From NCBI RefSeq assembly GCF_900496995.4, contig NC_044030.1:15436851-15500850 (forward strand): DNA of 64,000 nucleotides, given 5' to 3'. This stretch comes from Aquila chrysaetos chrysaetos (lineage: Eukaryota; Chordata; Aves; Accipitriformes; Accipitridae). Both the position numbers and the translations under genes were made by a program. Below the pieces are notes generated by a model that was not told the origin of the DNA, ran no database searches, and worked only from the letters and a program-made list of their open reading frames with translations. Every line of letters begins with the position of its first letter. The first letter of the stretch is position 1. This document shows positions 50,301-62,464 of the stretch, one piece after another.

Positions 50301-53300
50301 TATGTCTCTCTCTGGTACATGAGACAGAGAAGAACTCAATACAACAAAATATGTGAACTCCCTTACACTGGCTCTAAAACAGAATAATACCAAGACATTT
50401 GCTGAAGCATTTTGCAAACAATAACTTAGCATCTAAAATTTCTTCTATGAAGCACAGCACAAATTCTTTGCCTTCATAATCTGCTCAAGCTGTCGTACAC
50501 TTCATGAACTGGGTGTACATCTTCAAAGATGTAGAATAGACATATATAGATACTACAAAGTCTTACTGAAGCCATAAGCTATGCACAGAGTACTGATGTC
50601 CCTCTGGAGTTTCATAATAAAATTTCCTTCTGTTCTTTTATTTTACACTTTCCTTTAATTCTCAGCCTTGACGCCAGAGTGATTACTGTCTTACACAAAC
50701 CCTGGCAGACCTGGTAAATAAAATGCTTCTACCCAGGTTGGTTTTCAATTGTCTGAGACAGACTACCGCTGTTGCTGGTGTAACAGGAGAGCTTTCAGAT
50801 GTGGCTAATCCTTAAAATTGAAACATAAAAAGGGTAGGATAGGCCATAGCCCCAAACATCCCTCTTGGTATTGATAATTAGAATTAAGGGATAGATCAAC
50901 ACAGGAGAGACCATTAAAACTTAATAGAAGCTTAGGTCAGTAAGAAAAAGTTTGTTACATTAAAAGCACAAGACAGCCATCAGGTTGGCAGATATTCTTG
51001 GAAGATAAAGAACACAAAGGATGTTCACAGATTTTAAAGGAAAGGAGGGAGAGAAGGAAATGTGACAATTCCCAGGATAAATACACTTTTCATTGTAGAA
51101 GAGATTACAGATTTTTAAGAAGGGAGGAGCAAGTAATGATGATCCCATAAGAAGATACTTAAAACATTTCCTCTGTCAACATGATGCAGACATTTTAGAG
51201 CTAGGTCCAGGCTTTACAAGAAAAGGCACTTATGATTCTATCAAGTCATTAAGAGAAGAAAATTGGATAGCCTACTGAGACCTATGAAAACATGCACAAT
51301 AAGTCTCAGAATATGCATGTGTAACACACCTATCTGGAAGCTGACAAGTGGAGGTTATCAATAAAGCTGTGACACGTAGCACAAAGTAGTGAGCTAAAAC
51401 TGAGAGAAATCTCGTTTAAAACCGGAGGTACAATGAAAATCAGAATTCCTCTTTCACCACACACCAATTCATGGATGGCTTTAGGCTTCCAGAAAGTATG
51501 CAGTTAATTTTTTATTTAGTAGTCTGCTCAATGTGTTGTCCATAAGCCTATGTGCCATAAATTCATATATGCCAAGATATAACCAACTGTGCCATGAAAC
51601 AAAAACCTAAAGCCTATCATACCACCTATCAGGAAAAACCTGACTTGGGGGAGTAGGGGTGGTATTGAGGTTTTCTTGTTGGTTTTTGGCTTTGTTTTGG
51701 TTTTTAAAAAACTAAGATTCATTATAAAATTACTATAGTTTAAAGCTTAAAGAAAGAAAAGTATTTTTAATATACCATGCCATTAAATCTGTGAAAAGCT
51801 GATAATTTTTAACTATGTCTACTTAACAGATTTGTATCATTGCTTTAGACTGCTGTCACTTCATTTGTGATTTTACTGTCTTTGTAAGAGTTCTAAGCAA
51901 ATATTATGTCACTATCATATAATGGATGGTTTAACATTTTATACATTTTCATTTCTCTTAGTTAAGTTTTACTCTTTTCAAAAAGAGTTGATAATGTGAT
52001 CTAATTTAAATGTTTGCAACTCTCAGTTGAATGTTAACATTTTAATCGAATTGGGTTGCCAGTCCTAAAAATTACACCAAGGGAAAGGTCCACCTTTTGC
52101 ATTTCTAGATCAGAGTCTGACTGCAGCCATGGGGGGCTCAGCACAAGGTAACTGCTCAAATATTTATTTGTCTCACTTTTTCAGTGTGTTTTGAAATTAC
52201 ATAGTGCTGCTTTTGATGCCACTGGTATCTCAGCTAGCTGCACCGTGATCAATGTAGGCATAAGCAAAGGGTCCCAGTGAAGCCCAGGAACAGACTGTAG
52301 CAGCTTTTAATTCATAAGAAAACCAAGAAAGTTCTTATTCATCCCTTTCTACATGGGTGTTGTTTGAAGGGGGCAGCAATTAATTTAGTAAATGTTTAAA
52401 CAGGTAACTGCATGTTCCAGCTGAGAAGACAGAAACTATCAGGCTTATTGACTAGAGAGGAGACTACACTAACTTGGTTTTTTTATGTCAGGTCTTAGGG
52501 CCTGTGTCTGTGGAGATAGAGGCTTCTGCTTTTTATATAAATGGAAATAGCAGTGGGACTGTCACTGCTGGAAGAACCCACACATTTGACTTATAATAAA
52601 CTATCATCACCCCAAAAACCTTCAGCATGCTTCTTTTTCTCCTGTTTTCTATATTCTAGCCAAGTCATATGCACAAGAAATCAGGGAAACCAACTTCTGC
52701 GCACACCCATTTTTAGCAGGTACTTGTGATTACTTGAAATAAAGAAGGAAAGTGGGAATTGAACACACCAAAAGTTTCAATGTACTACTTTATGCAATGA
52801 CATACACTAATAACTTCGTAAAGAATATCTGCTTCTTAAAAATTGTGTGCTGCAATAACATCTGTAAGACGCTGCAAGCCATAGATCTGATTGTCCTACA
52901 TAGCTTGTATTGTAATACCATTATGCGACACTTCCTATTTCCAAGAATTTTCTAAAACAGCTATTTATGTTTTACAGAAGTCTAAATTATTCATGTATAC
53001 TGCTTGACCTGGATGCAATAGGTCCTGACCTCACGTAATCCTAGTTTGTGGGATCACCCTGGGCAAGCATTTTCATCTTTGTATGCAACATGTTCCCCAT
53101 TTGTAAAGATTCAGACTTCCTCTATGAAGTGTTTGGTAAAATGCCATTTCACCTAAATGCTCTAACACCATCATCAACTCTCTTCACTTCAGAGAGAAAA
53201 CAGTTGGTTAGAAGATTTGCTCAAGGAAAATAAAGAATTGGTGTCAGAACTGTGAATTGAATGCACTTATTTGCTTCAGGATTTTTCAATGGCTAAATTT

Positions 53301-54615
53301 GGGGGAGTGAGAGGAGGACCGAATACAGAGCATTTTGATGGCCCTTGCTGCTAGACTGAATTACTTAAATGAATGTATCACAAAAGGGAAAAGAAGGTTG
53401 TGTCATTGTGAAATTACAAAAAATCAAAAGAAGAATTAGAATACTTTCTATATATTCTCAAATACATAACAAATGCATAAAAAGAAACTTCATATTCTTT
53501 AGCAAAAGACTTTTCTGGAGAAGATGCTCTCAGTGCCAATCAGCTGCAACATAAAAAGCATTCTTCATTACAAAAGTAAAAAAAAAAACAAAAAAACACA
53601 GATCTTCCTAGCATTCACTCTTGTGCTTCTGCTTTTATAGTTTTTTCCAAGTCTCTTCCAATAAAATTACACCAATTATTGAAATGTTTTTTGCTAGAAC
53701 AGCAGCACCGTCCCAACTCTTTAAAAATGTTTTACTTACACACTCAAATCACTGAGAAAACGGTGAAAGCAAGCATTAGCATTGTACTTCATCACATGGG
53801 CAAAGTGATTAGCTCACAGCAGTCAGTAGTCCAGGAGCAGAACTGAGATCCAACTTAGCAGAACACAAGTATGAAGACTATGGGACATTCCTACCACAAG
53901 TTAGTGGTGTAGTATCTTAGTGACAACTTGCCTTTTGGTTGGGACTGTCAAAGGAACTAAGTAAAGCATCACTGGAAGTCGAAGAAGGACCTACATTAGC
54001 ATGACTTATTGCTCTGTAAAAAAGGCAACAGAAAGAAATTATATCCTTCGTGGATACGATCATGCAAAACTAGCCTGGAAACATCTGGATATTTCTGTTG
54101 CACACACCCGGTGGACATTTCCCTGTTGGTGTGATAGTAACGTCTCCTTCCCTGTTCTTATACTTTTTTTATTTTCTTCTCAAAACAGGGCCATGCTGTG
54201 GGTCAAAACAAGTCTTTATAAGCATTGTTTTGGCTACTGTTACTTTCCAAATCCCAAAAGGACAAAACCTGTGTGAAGCAACTCCCTCCTGCAGCAGTGG
54301 GGCAGTAGGAGCACAGGTGGCTCAGGGGGTTGCCTGGCGGCTGAAGGAGACAATGAGCAAGAGGGCTTGGGCATTTTAGAGCACAAACCATCAGCCCCAA
54401 AGGAGGAAGAAGGACCAATGAGTTTCTTCCCCTCCCCAGCAGCAGGAGCCCCCAGGCACATCAGGGCCAGAGTTGGGACATACCAGGGCTGGGACGCTGG
54501 GCTGTGGGTGGAGGCATCACTGGAGCAGGACTGGGCTGACACGGGACTCTTGGTCCCAGGGGTGGGGCAGGGCCAGTAAGGCCCACAGGTGGCCCCTGTC
54601 AAAACAGTAAGAAAA
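47335..54615. other. Unique AT-rich stretch, no gene recognised
   Basis: About 7 kb without a supported gene. A 50-bp purine-only G-rich tract lies at 48319-48368. A GC-rich patch at about 54270-54600 contains a 139-codon minus-strand open stretch (54659-54240), which I take to be composition-driven: it has no recognisable domain and overlaps open frames on the other strand. Confidence 0.45.
48319..48368 (+). repeat. Purine-only G-rich tract
   Basis: 50 bp without a pyrimidine. It contains six G-runs of three or more within 48328-48359 (GGGG, GGG, GGG, GGG, GGGGG, GGG). Such sequence can form G-quadruplex or triplex DNA. Confidence 0.85.
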
Positions 54616-54620
54616 GGAAC

Positions 54621-54865
54621 TGTGCTAGTTTCGGCTGGCATAGAGTTAAATTTCTTCATAGTAGCCTGTATGGTGCTATGAACACCTGCCTACCGATGAG
54701 AAGTAGTGAATGAATTCATTTTACTTTGCTTGCATGCACAGCTTTTGCTTTACCTATTAAACTATCTTTATCTCAGCCCACGAAGTTTTGCACTTTTACC
54801 CTTCCAATTCTCTCCCCTATCCCATTGGCAGGGAGTGAGTGAGCAGCTCAGCCAAAACCAGTACA
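54621..54865 (+). mobile_element. Internally shortened avian-type LTR
   Basis: It begins TGTGCTAGTTTCGGCTGG and AGAGTTAAATTTCTTCATAG, the start of a common avian LTR as I remember it. After about 60 bp it passes to the LTR 3' part: CTATTAAACTATCTTTATCT, CAGCCCACGAAG, then TCTCTCCCCTATCCCATTGG and GGAGTGAGTGAGC. The end is GTACA. Most of U3, including any TATA region, is missing. A 4-bp match GAAC at 54617-54620 and 54866-54869 may be the target duplication. ATTAAA at 54756-54761 is the polyadenylation signal variant. Confidence 0.7.
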
Positions 54866-54869
54866 GAAC

Positions 54870-55646
54870 CATACTCCATGCATCAGAACACAAAACGCAA
54901 CTTCTTTCTCTAATCCTCTGAGAGAAAAAACAGAGGAATAAGGCAAAGAGCATTACATAATGACATTATAGGAAAAGCAAGATAAAGACAACTCTTTGTT
55001 CAGAACACACCAGCTTGATGAGCATTATCTACTGTAACAATATCATTAAGCACAAAGCGTAACAGAGAACTTAAATCACTTGCAATATTAATTACACTAA
55101 TTATGCATATTATAAGCAATATGTATTTCAAAAGTTTGATTCAAATCTGCTTGGGAAGGGGAGGATGATTCATTTGCTCATTCTTTAATATATCACAGTA
55201 GCTTTTAATTTGCTGTGATCCTTGTGTTGGTATTTAAACTATTAGAATTAAATCTGATCATTTCATGTTGTAAATATAACGCCAAAGTATCTCCTATATT
55301 GAGGATACCATGCAAGTATTAAATACTGCCCTTACTGTTGCAATTAATAAACTGATTTACTCCAGTTAAAATCAAATTACTTTCTGAGAATCAGAAAAAA
55401 AAGAAAAAAAAACAAAGTTACAAGGAGTTTTTCTGGTGTATGAAGCACTTCAGATTTTGCAAGATGATGATAAGCAGGTTTGATGTCACTACACACAATG
55501 GGCCTGGAAAACTTAAAATTTACCCTCCCTAAGGTAATCATGACAAGTTCTATATACTATTATGTAGACTTTTGCTTTAATACTCCATCTTACCTTCTAA
55601 CAAAATTTGGTAACTACAAACAGAGAGTACCATATAGAGATGGCAA

Positions 55647-55691
<45 letters not shown>

Positions 55692-57894
55692 GGTGGTGGT
55701 GGTGGTGGTGGTGATGTTTTATTTGCCTTGTATGGATCACATTTGTCTGTTCAGTGTCATAAGAAGCATTCTCGGTAGAAGAACCATGGTTTAGTTGAGC
55801 AAGGATATCCCAGCTCTTACGCCGATTTAAACAAAATAAAACCAAAAAGTGACTATATGAAAGCTTCCTTTTCTTACAGTATAACCAGCTCTCTCTTGTT
55901 ACAGTTTTCCTCCCTGCACTGCCTGGGTTGCATGTAGGCTATATTTCCTAGACTATTTAAAAGAGTGGAAAAGAAGGTAGCATTTTCTCTTAGTGAAGTC
56001 TTTGCATTCAAGATTGCCAAAAATACTGAGATGTCAGCTTCCTGCATTTGATAATAAAATACAAATTATTCTCTACATATTCAAAATTAAAATCCCTATC
56101 AGTGGGAAAACCAAAATTAGATAATGAGTAAAACCAGGCTCAATTTTGCACCAAAAGAGCCTCTTAACAGCAACGTGAAAATATGCTCTTAATATTAAAT
56201 CAAAAACAGGAAGAACAGGTGATGACAAGATCTAACCTTTAAGCATGTCACTCAGTATGGAGGCTGACTGGTATTCTTTTTTTTCAAAAAGTCAACAACA
56301 ATAGTCTTCCTGGAATTTAATGTATAACCATTACTTTGGTTTTGATATTTGCCAGTTTTTCTTTGTATTGAGGCACTGTCTTTAACAATCTGAAGAGCTC
56401 TAAGCAGTTTTATCAGGCATGTTCAAAGAAAGCCAAGTTTCTCCTAAGAAGTTTTGATTGTCAATTTCAGCAAGCACTTTATAAGGCGTCTGAAAAACTC
56501 ACCAATCTAAGACCAGCAAAGTTACAGAAAATCAGTTCCAAACTTACAGATAAGCAAAACAGCTGGGAACTGTGAGGGTTTGCCCTTCACTGACAGAATG
56601 CCGTTTGCCAGATCAAATCTACAGAATTCAGAACAAGGATCAGTCTTTTCCCCAGTTCAGTTATCCTGGACTGATGGTAGCCCGTTTTGAAAACTCCCTG
56701 GGGAGTAGGTCAGTCTAGAATTTTAGCTTTGGTCCAACCCTTTGTCCAATTCAGTATATTTCACCAGTTCTGAAAACGTCCTGGCATCTTCAGGCCTGGT
56801 AGACAGACCTGTGGATACTGCTGTCAAAAATACCTCCTATGGCAGCAAGGAGCAAGGTGGCATAAACATGCAGCGTTCTGGAAAGGAAAAGGGAAGGGGA
56901 TGAATGGGTGGAGTTTGAAGGCAGAAGAACATATTTGCTTTCACTATGGAAATCTTGTTCTTATTTATTTATAGAAATTTTGTGCTTACTTATTTCGAAC
57001 TGGAGAATATTTAACAGATCATTGTGTTTACATCACAACTGGAAAATAGGATATGGATAATTTCCTTCTTTTATTGCCAGAGGGGAAATCTAAATCACCT
57101 TTCTTGAAAAACAGCCACTATATAGTTTCATTGTACCCAGAGCAACTACACGAGTATCAGCACAACTGGCCTCTGGCCTTTTCCCTGACAGGTTTACATT
57201 AATTACTCTTGTGTAACTATAGAAAAAAATCCATTAATTTCATGAAACTACTGCAGATTTACACCAAACTGAGATAAGAGCATAGCCCATTGTATAAAAT
57301 GGAGGGAGTCCTATTAGGATGTCATTTACTCTTCTCTAGCTGTAAATGATGTCTTCATTTCTAAATGTGAACAAAAGTCAATAATTTGCTATGTTATGAG
57401 GAACATTAGGAAGAACACCATCCTTCCTGGTGAGTTCTTAATTAACTGAACAATTTCAGTGCCATTAAGCACCTCTTGTGCAGCAAGCAAGACAGACATT
57501 TTGTCTTGAGTGGCCACTAATGAAAACTTCTGGGACAGCACATGGCATTTAGGACACTCCAAAGCACATATACTCCACACAGAGCCTTCCCCTATGAGTC
57601 AGCTGCATCCTTTTTCCCTGTTCTTTCTTAGCACTTTGTACTATCCCATTGGAACCAGACATCATAGGCATGTTTTAGGCACGGATATAAACACAATGAC
57701 TTGTATTAGAGAAACAAAAACTACAAAACACATGCAAAAACAGACACAAAAAAAGGGAAAATTTTAAGGTTTTTTGTATAATTCATATGCTCAAGATACA
57801 AACCAAACAGAAGTATGAAAACTGAAAAAGGAATATGTAGACCAACAATAAGCATAAAGTTTAATGAGCACTGAGAAGTTGTTTTGGCAAGAGG
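54870..57894. other. Unique AT-rich stretch with a trinucleotide microsatellite
   Basis: No gene is supported. The 104-codon plus and 82-codon minus open stretches across 55480-55845 are produced by the microsatellite (Met/Val and His runs). Confidence 0.5.
55648..55716. repeat. (ATG)10(GTG)12 ATG microsatellite
   Basis: Ten perfect ATG units (55648-55677) are followed by twelve perfect GTG units (55678-55713) and one ATG. The sharp switch suggests one A-to-G change spread by slippage. Confidence 0.95.
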
Positions 57895-58418
57895 ATCATA
57901 GAATTATAGAATCATAGAATGGTTTGGGTTGGAAGAGACCTTCAGAGATCATCTAGTCCAACCCCCCTGCCATGGACACGGACATCTTTCACTAGATCAG
58001 GTTGCTCAAAGCCCCATCCCAACTGACCTTGAACACTTCCAATGATGGGCTTCCACAACTTCTCCCGGCAACCTTCTCCAGTGTCTCACCACCCTCATCA
58101 TAAAAAACTTCTTCCTTATGTCCAATCTAAAGCTATCCTCTTTCAGTTTAAAACCATTGCCCCTTGTCCTGTCACTACAGACCTTGGTAAAAAGTCTCTC
58201 TTCATCTTTCTTATAAGCAACCTTTATATATTGAAAGGCTGCAATAAGGTCTTTCTTGAGCCTTCTCTTCTCCAAGAGTGGACAACCCCAACTGTCTCAG
58301 CCTTCCTTCATAGGAGAGGTGTTCCAACTTTCTGACCATTTTCATGGCCCTCCTCTAGACTTCCTCTAACAGATCCATGTCTTTCTTGTACCAGGGTCCC
58401 CAGAGCCGGATGATGGGG
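57895..58418 (-). mobile_element. CR1, 3' part (split by LTR)
   Basis: The 3' end lies at the low coordinate with the ATCATAGAATTATAGAATC octamer-type tail, followed by GGTTTGGGTTGGAAGAGACC. Minus-strand reading at 58275-58006 gives the ORF2 C-terminus: [17 protein letters not shown], then [19 protein letters not shown] and [11 protein letters not shown]. It continues beyond the inserted LTR at 58977-59213. Confidence 0.93.
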
Positions 58419-58976
58419 TGTAAGAGACTAAGAGACTGTGTTGGACTATATTTGTCCCGACTTTGCTGACCATTTGCTAGCCTTAGCATCCTGTTGCTGT
58501 GGGGAGTACGTGCTGAAGGCCCTGAAGAAATCACCATATCCGCCTGAAGCTAGCAGTCTCTGTGGGAATGGCTGAACTCTTCGGAAAAACTGCGTACTCC
58601 TCCCTCGAAAAAGGAACTGCAAGGGACTGGAAAAAGGAACTGAAAGGAACTGCAAGGGACTGCAGCACTTGAAACTGGGACTTGTCATCATCATCTGTCT
58701 GCTGCAACCTGGAACTTGGACCCCCATCACCTGCACCAAGACCGAGTCAACGGGACATTGCTGGCTTCATGGTGGTGGTAACTAGTCTTGCTGCATCTCT
58801 CCCATTTTCTTGCTTAGGTCTGCCTCTTTTTCCTTTCTTCTTCCCTCTGTCCTGTCGCTATTATCAGTTGTTATAGGAAATAAAACTTGTAAGGTTGTAC
58901 GGCATCTGACCTTGTTTGTGTCTTAATCTCGCTCTTGGGATTGTTTAAGAACCCTCCCCGATATTGGATTGGGACA
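58419..58976 (+). mobile_element. Solo LTR nested in CR1, 558 bp, 5-bp TSD
   Basis: It starts TGTAAGAGACTAAGAGACTG and ends ATTGGATTGGGACA. The exact direct repeat TGGGG flanks it at 58414-58418 and 58977-58981. Both flanks are CR1 sequence. Its last 75 bp closely match those of 33906-34604. Repeated AAGGAACTG/CAAGGGACTG motifs lie at about 58609-58665, and AATAAA at 58879-58884. The minus-strand frame 58739-58446 overlapping it is not a gene. Confidence 0.92.
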
Positions 58977-59213
58977 TGGGGACCCCAGAACTGAACACAG
59001 TACTCCAGGTAGGATCTCACCAGTGCAGAGTATGGGGCAGAATCACCTCCCTTGCCCTGCTGGCCATGTGTCTTTTTATGCAGACTGGACTACAGTTGGC
59101 TTTCTAGGCTGCAAGTGCACACCGTCAGGTCATGTCCAGTTTTTCACTCACCAGTATCCCCAAGTTAATTTCCGCAGGGCTGCTCTCAATCCATTCATCG
59201 CCCAGAACATGCA
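58977..59213 (-). mobile_element. CR1, 5' remainder beyond the nested LTR
   Basis: It resumes CR1 at CCCCAGAACTGAACACAG, then TACTCCAGG, CACCTCCCTTGCCCTGCTGG and GGCTTTCTAGGCTGCAAG. It ends around CTCAATCCATTCATCGCCC, where the insertion is 5' truncated. Confidence 0.88.
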
Positions 59214-61377
59214 CAATACCTTTTATATTAATGTCAAGGTTTTGGTGGCTGCAAGAAAACACAGTTTATGCTCTCAATATACTTACTTCACTTCAATTTG
59301 AATGTGACTAGCAATGTTATCTATTCAGCACCACAAGGTTCAAGAACTTACTGTTTGGATGTCTTCTTATCTACAGAACAGTAATGCATATAGAAAATAC
59401 ATAATGAAATGAGCTTGCAGTCCTTTTTCTTCAATCCATCTCATAAAGAAAGACAGAAAAATGAAATCTTCTGTATACAAAACACAACTTTCCAAGTAGT
59501 ACTTTGTAAAGTTTACCAACATTTTGCCTGATCTTGTTTATAAGCATCCTTATTCTGCCCAAGATTTCATTTCATTGCTGAAAAGCATGGTCAAAATCAA
59601 GTGAATATTATTTATTGTGACAGGTTATTATACGAACTTAAGCCTTGTTACAATGTGCAATAAGTTCATCTATAAACAACAGAATGGCCAGTTGCTTTAC
59701 AAGCATTTTTTTTAAATTCTGGAACAGGAAAGGTCATAGAAACATTAGGTTTCATGGAAGAAACTGACTTATGTTTAGTCAGCAATACAAGAGGCACTGC
59801 AAAATGTTAGAAGTGTGTCAGAAAAAGCAAAGCGCAACATCAAGCTGCTTATCTTCCTTGAGAGTGCCCAAGACTGTACACAATAATTCCTTAGCTCAGC
59901 AACTTATTAGCTGTAATGATATGTAAGGTTTGATTATGGTTTGCCATCATCTAAAACACACTTGTAAAGATATCCTCAGACCAGTGTTCCTGGACTTCCT
60001 TTATAAAATTATACTCTGTCTCCTCTCATATTAGGAACAAAACCATCTATATTCATTTTTTTCATACCCTCTTGCAATACCATTTATTGTTAAAGAAATT
60101 ACTGCATAGGCCCAAATCGTTGTCAGAACTAGATGGCAAGAATATTTTAATATGTACTAAAATATTCATGCTTTTAAAGAAAAAAATCAGAACTACTAGA
60201 TCACATGGTTTCTTGATATAAACCTTTCCAAAGAACTATAATTGAACTGGTACAGTTTTTGTTGAGATTAAATATTCATGAAGAAGGTTTTATTGTTTTT
60301 AATTAGAGGTGAGTATATTTTAAGGGAAAATTTTTTTGGTCAGGCTCGTCTCGATTTTCTTACTGCAGTTATCTCTCAATGTATCAGTAATTCAAAACTT
60401 TTCATCAGATAATTTCAGAGAAAATTCTTTGTTTACTACTCATTTGTGGGCTATTTGGTCAGAATATTAAATGGTAAAATTTGAATGGTTTTAACTGGCC
60501 ACATGATACAGCTATTTTTCTTCACTGGATGTGCTTTAATTAGCAAATTGAGCCACAATTATTAGTTATGAAATTACATTGATTTCCTAATTTGGTTTAG
60601 GCTGGGTTTTTCTGACAATGTGTGGTATAAAATCCCAAGAAAGTAAATGCAAATACAGCATAAACACATTTTGTTTAATAATTGGACCAGTTCTCAGAAA
60701 CTAAAGGGGATGTGTATGCATCCTAATCATATTTTTAACTTAATATAAGCATTGGAATAGAAGAAAGATTGAAAAAAATCCAGATTGAAAAATATATGTA
60801 TACAGATAGAAAATAGTTGTATATTAAATATCCTTTATTTCCAATCACAAAAGAATAAGAAAAGTTGATACAATTGAGTTATTTGTTTCATACAGTTCTG
60901 AGCACCAATGGCAAATAACATTAAAGTAGAAATTAAAGTGACGCCATTATCAATTATTTGAATCCAAGAGACCCTGAAAACCATTAGGATAATGACGAAC
61001 TTCACTATTATCTGAACTCTGAAGCTGTCAGTCCTATCCCAGCTCTGCAGAAGAGGTCACCATGCCCCACAGTTTAGCCCTACCAAAAGCACCACAGCAC
61101 TGCAGAAACTCATGGAGGACTTCTTCCACAGGCTGGCAGCACCTTGTATAGTGGAGGAGAAGCCAGGAGAGTGCATTCACACCATCCACATGGCACAGAA
61201 CAGCAATATCCAAATTACCATGACAGATCAGCTCTGGAATCAGCAGCAGATAGCTGCACTGCTGAGGTAGTGCACCTACGTTTATCTGCCCTACTAAGAG
61301 GCATCACTGCACAGCTCATGTCTCCACATAAAACAGCAGAGTGTTGTCAGGACCAGTTTAGTCAAAGGTGTATAGAC
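59214..61377. other. Unique stretch, no gene recognised
   Basis: AT-rich to about 60,950, then a GC-richer patch (about 61,020-61,377) directly upstream of the next CR1. That patch has a plus-strand open stretch at 61144-61404 with no recognised domain. It may be a diverged earlier part of the same CR1, but I cannot show that. Confidence 0.4.
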
Positions 61378-62464
61378 CCAAGAAGCTGCACCCAAGGGTG
61401 CTGAAGGAGCTGGATGGTGTCCTTGTAAGGTTGCTCTCTAGCACCTCTGAAAGGTTGTGGTGATCAGGGAAGGTCCTGAAGACTGGATAAAGACAAATGT
61501 TGTACCCAACTTCAAAAAAGAAAAAAAGGAAGGGTCTGAGGAAGTACAGACTGGTCAGACTTAGCTTGGTGTATGGGAAAATAATGGAAGAAGTCCTGTC
61601 GGAGCACAACTTTGGGGGCAAGAGGGTGAAGAAGGTGGCAGGGAATAGCCAGCATGGATTGCTCATGGGTGAATCATGTCAGTCCCAGACAGTTGCCTTT
61701 GTGATACCATAGCTGTACTGGTGGATAAGTGGAGAACTGCGGATGTCCTTTACCATGACGTTGTCATGGCTTTTGTCACTGTCTCCCACAGTATTCTTCT
61801 AAGATGGGATGTTATGGTCTGGAGGGCTGCACAACTAGATGCAAGAAAAGAAAAAAACCACAAAGATTGGATAATTTGACTCAGAGAGGGGTGGTTGATC
61901 GGTCATGGATTGCCTGGTGGCTGGGAACAAGTGGGCTCCCACAGCAGCCTCTCATCAACAACCTGGGGAGGTGACAAGGTGCATATCTGTCACGTTTTCA
62001 GGTGATCCCAAAAAGGGGTGCACCAGTCAATGCTCATGATGGCAGAGCCACTGTGCAGAGGGACTCAGACCAGTGGGAAGAAGAGGATGATGGGGCCTCC
62101 ATGCTATTCAGGCCAGAGCACTGTGCAGCCCAGTCCCAGGGAGGCAGAGCCCCAGCAGCAATGTTGGTGGGGCTAGGGGCAGCTCTGGGCAGAAGGTCCT
62201 AGGCCCTGGTGGGCAGCAAATTGAACAGGGCCAGGAAGGCTGGAGATAAGGGAAAGCTTTTCCCCCATAAGGATGGCTGGGTGGTGGGAACAGGCCAAGG
62301 GAGATGGTGCTGTCCCTTCCTTGAAGGGTTTCCAGCCCGCACAGGATAATGCCCTGAGCAACCTGGTCTGACCCCATGGCTGAGCCTGCTCTGGGCAGGG
62401 GCTTGGAGTGGAGACTTCCAGAGGTCCTTGCCAGTCTGCAAGTTGTGTCCATGATGCTGTGATT
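61378..62464 (+). mobile_element. CR1 LINE (ORF2 reverse transcriptase to 3' end), heavily decayed
   Basis: Plus-strand CR1 motifs appear in order in shifting frames: KLHPRVLKELDG, KYRLVRLSLVYGKIMEEV, SQHGLLMGESC, then ADVLYHDVVMAFVTVSHSILL (the counterpart of the catalytic palm segment V-YLDF-KAFDTVSHSILL, with the LDF Asp absent). Further on are LINNLG-like and then 3' untranslated CR1 blocks: AGGCTGGAGATAAGGG, CTGCTCTGGGCAGGGGCTTG and CTTCCAGAGGTCC, ending ATGCTGTGATTTTGG. Stops and frameshifts throughout show it is dead. Part of the RT C-terminal region (about 61900-62100) is reduced. Confidence 0.82.

Noticed and set aside
54240..54659. 139-codon minus-strand open stretch upstream of the short LTR
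   Set aside because: GC-rich patch with overlapping frames on both strands, no domain, and the end runs into an LTR.
55480..55845. Poly-Met/Val and poly-His open frames
   Set aside because: Produced by the trinucleotide microsatellite, not by a gene.
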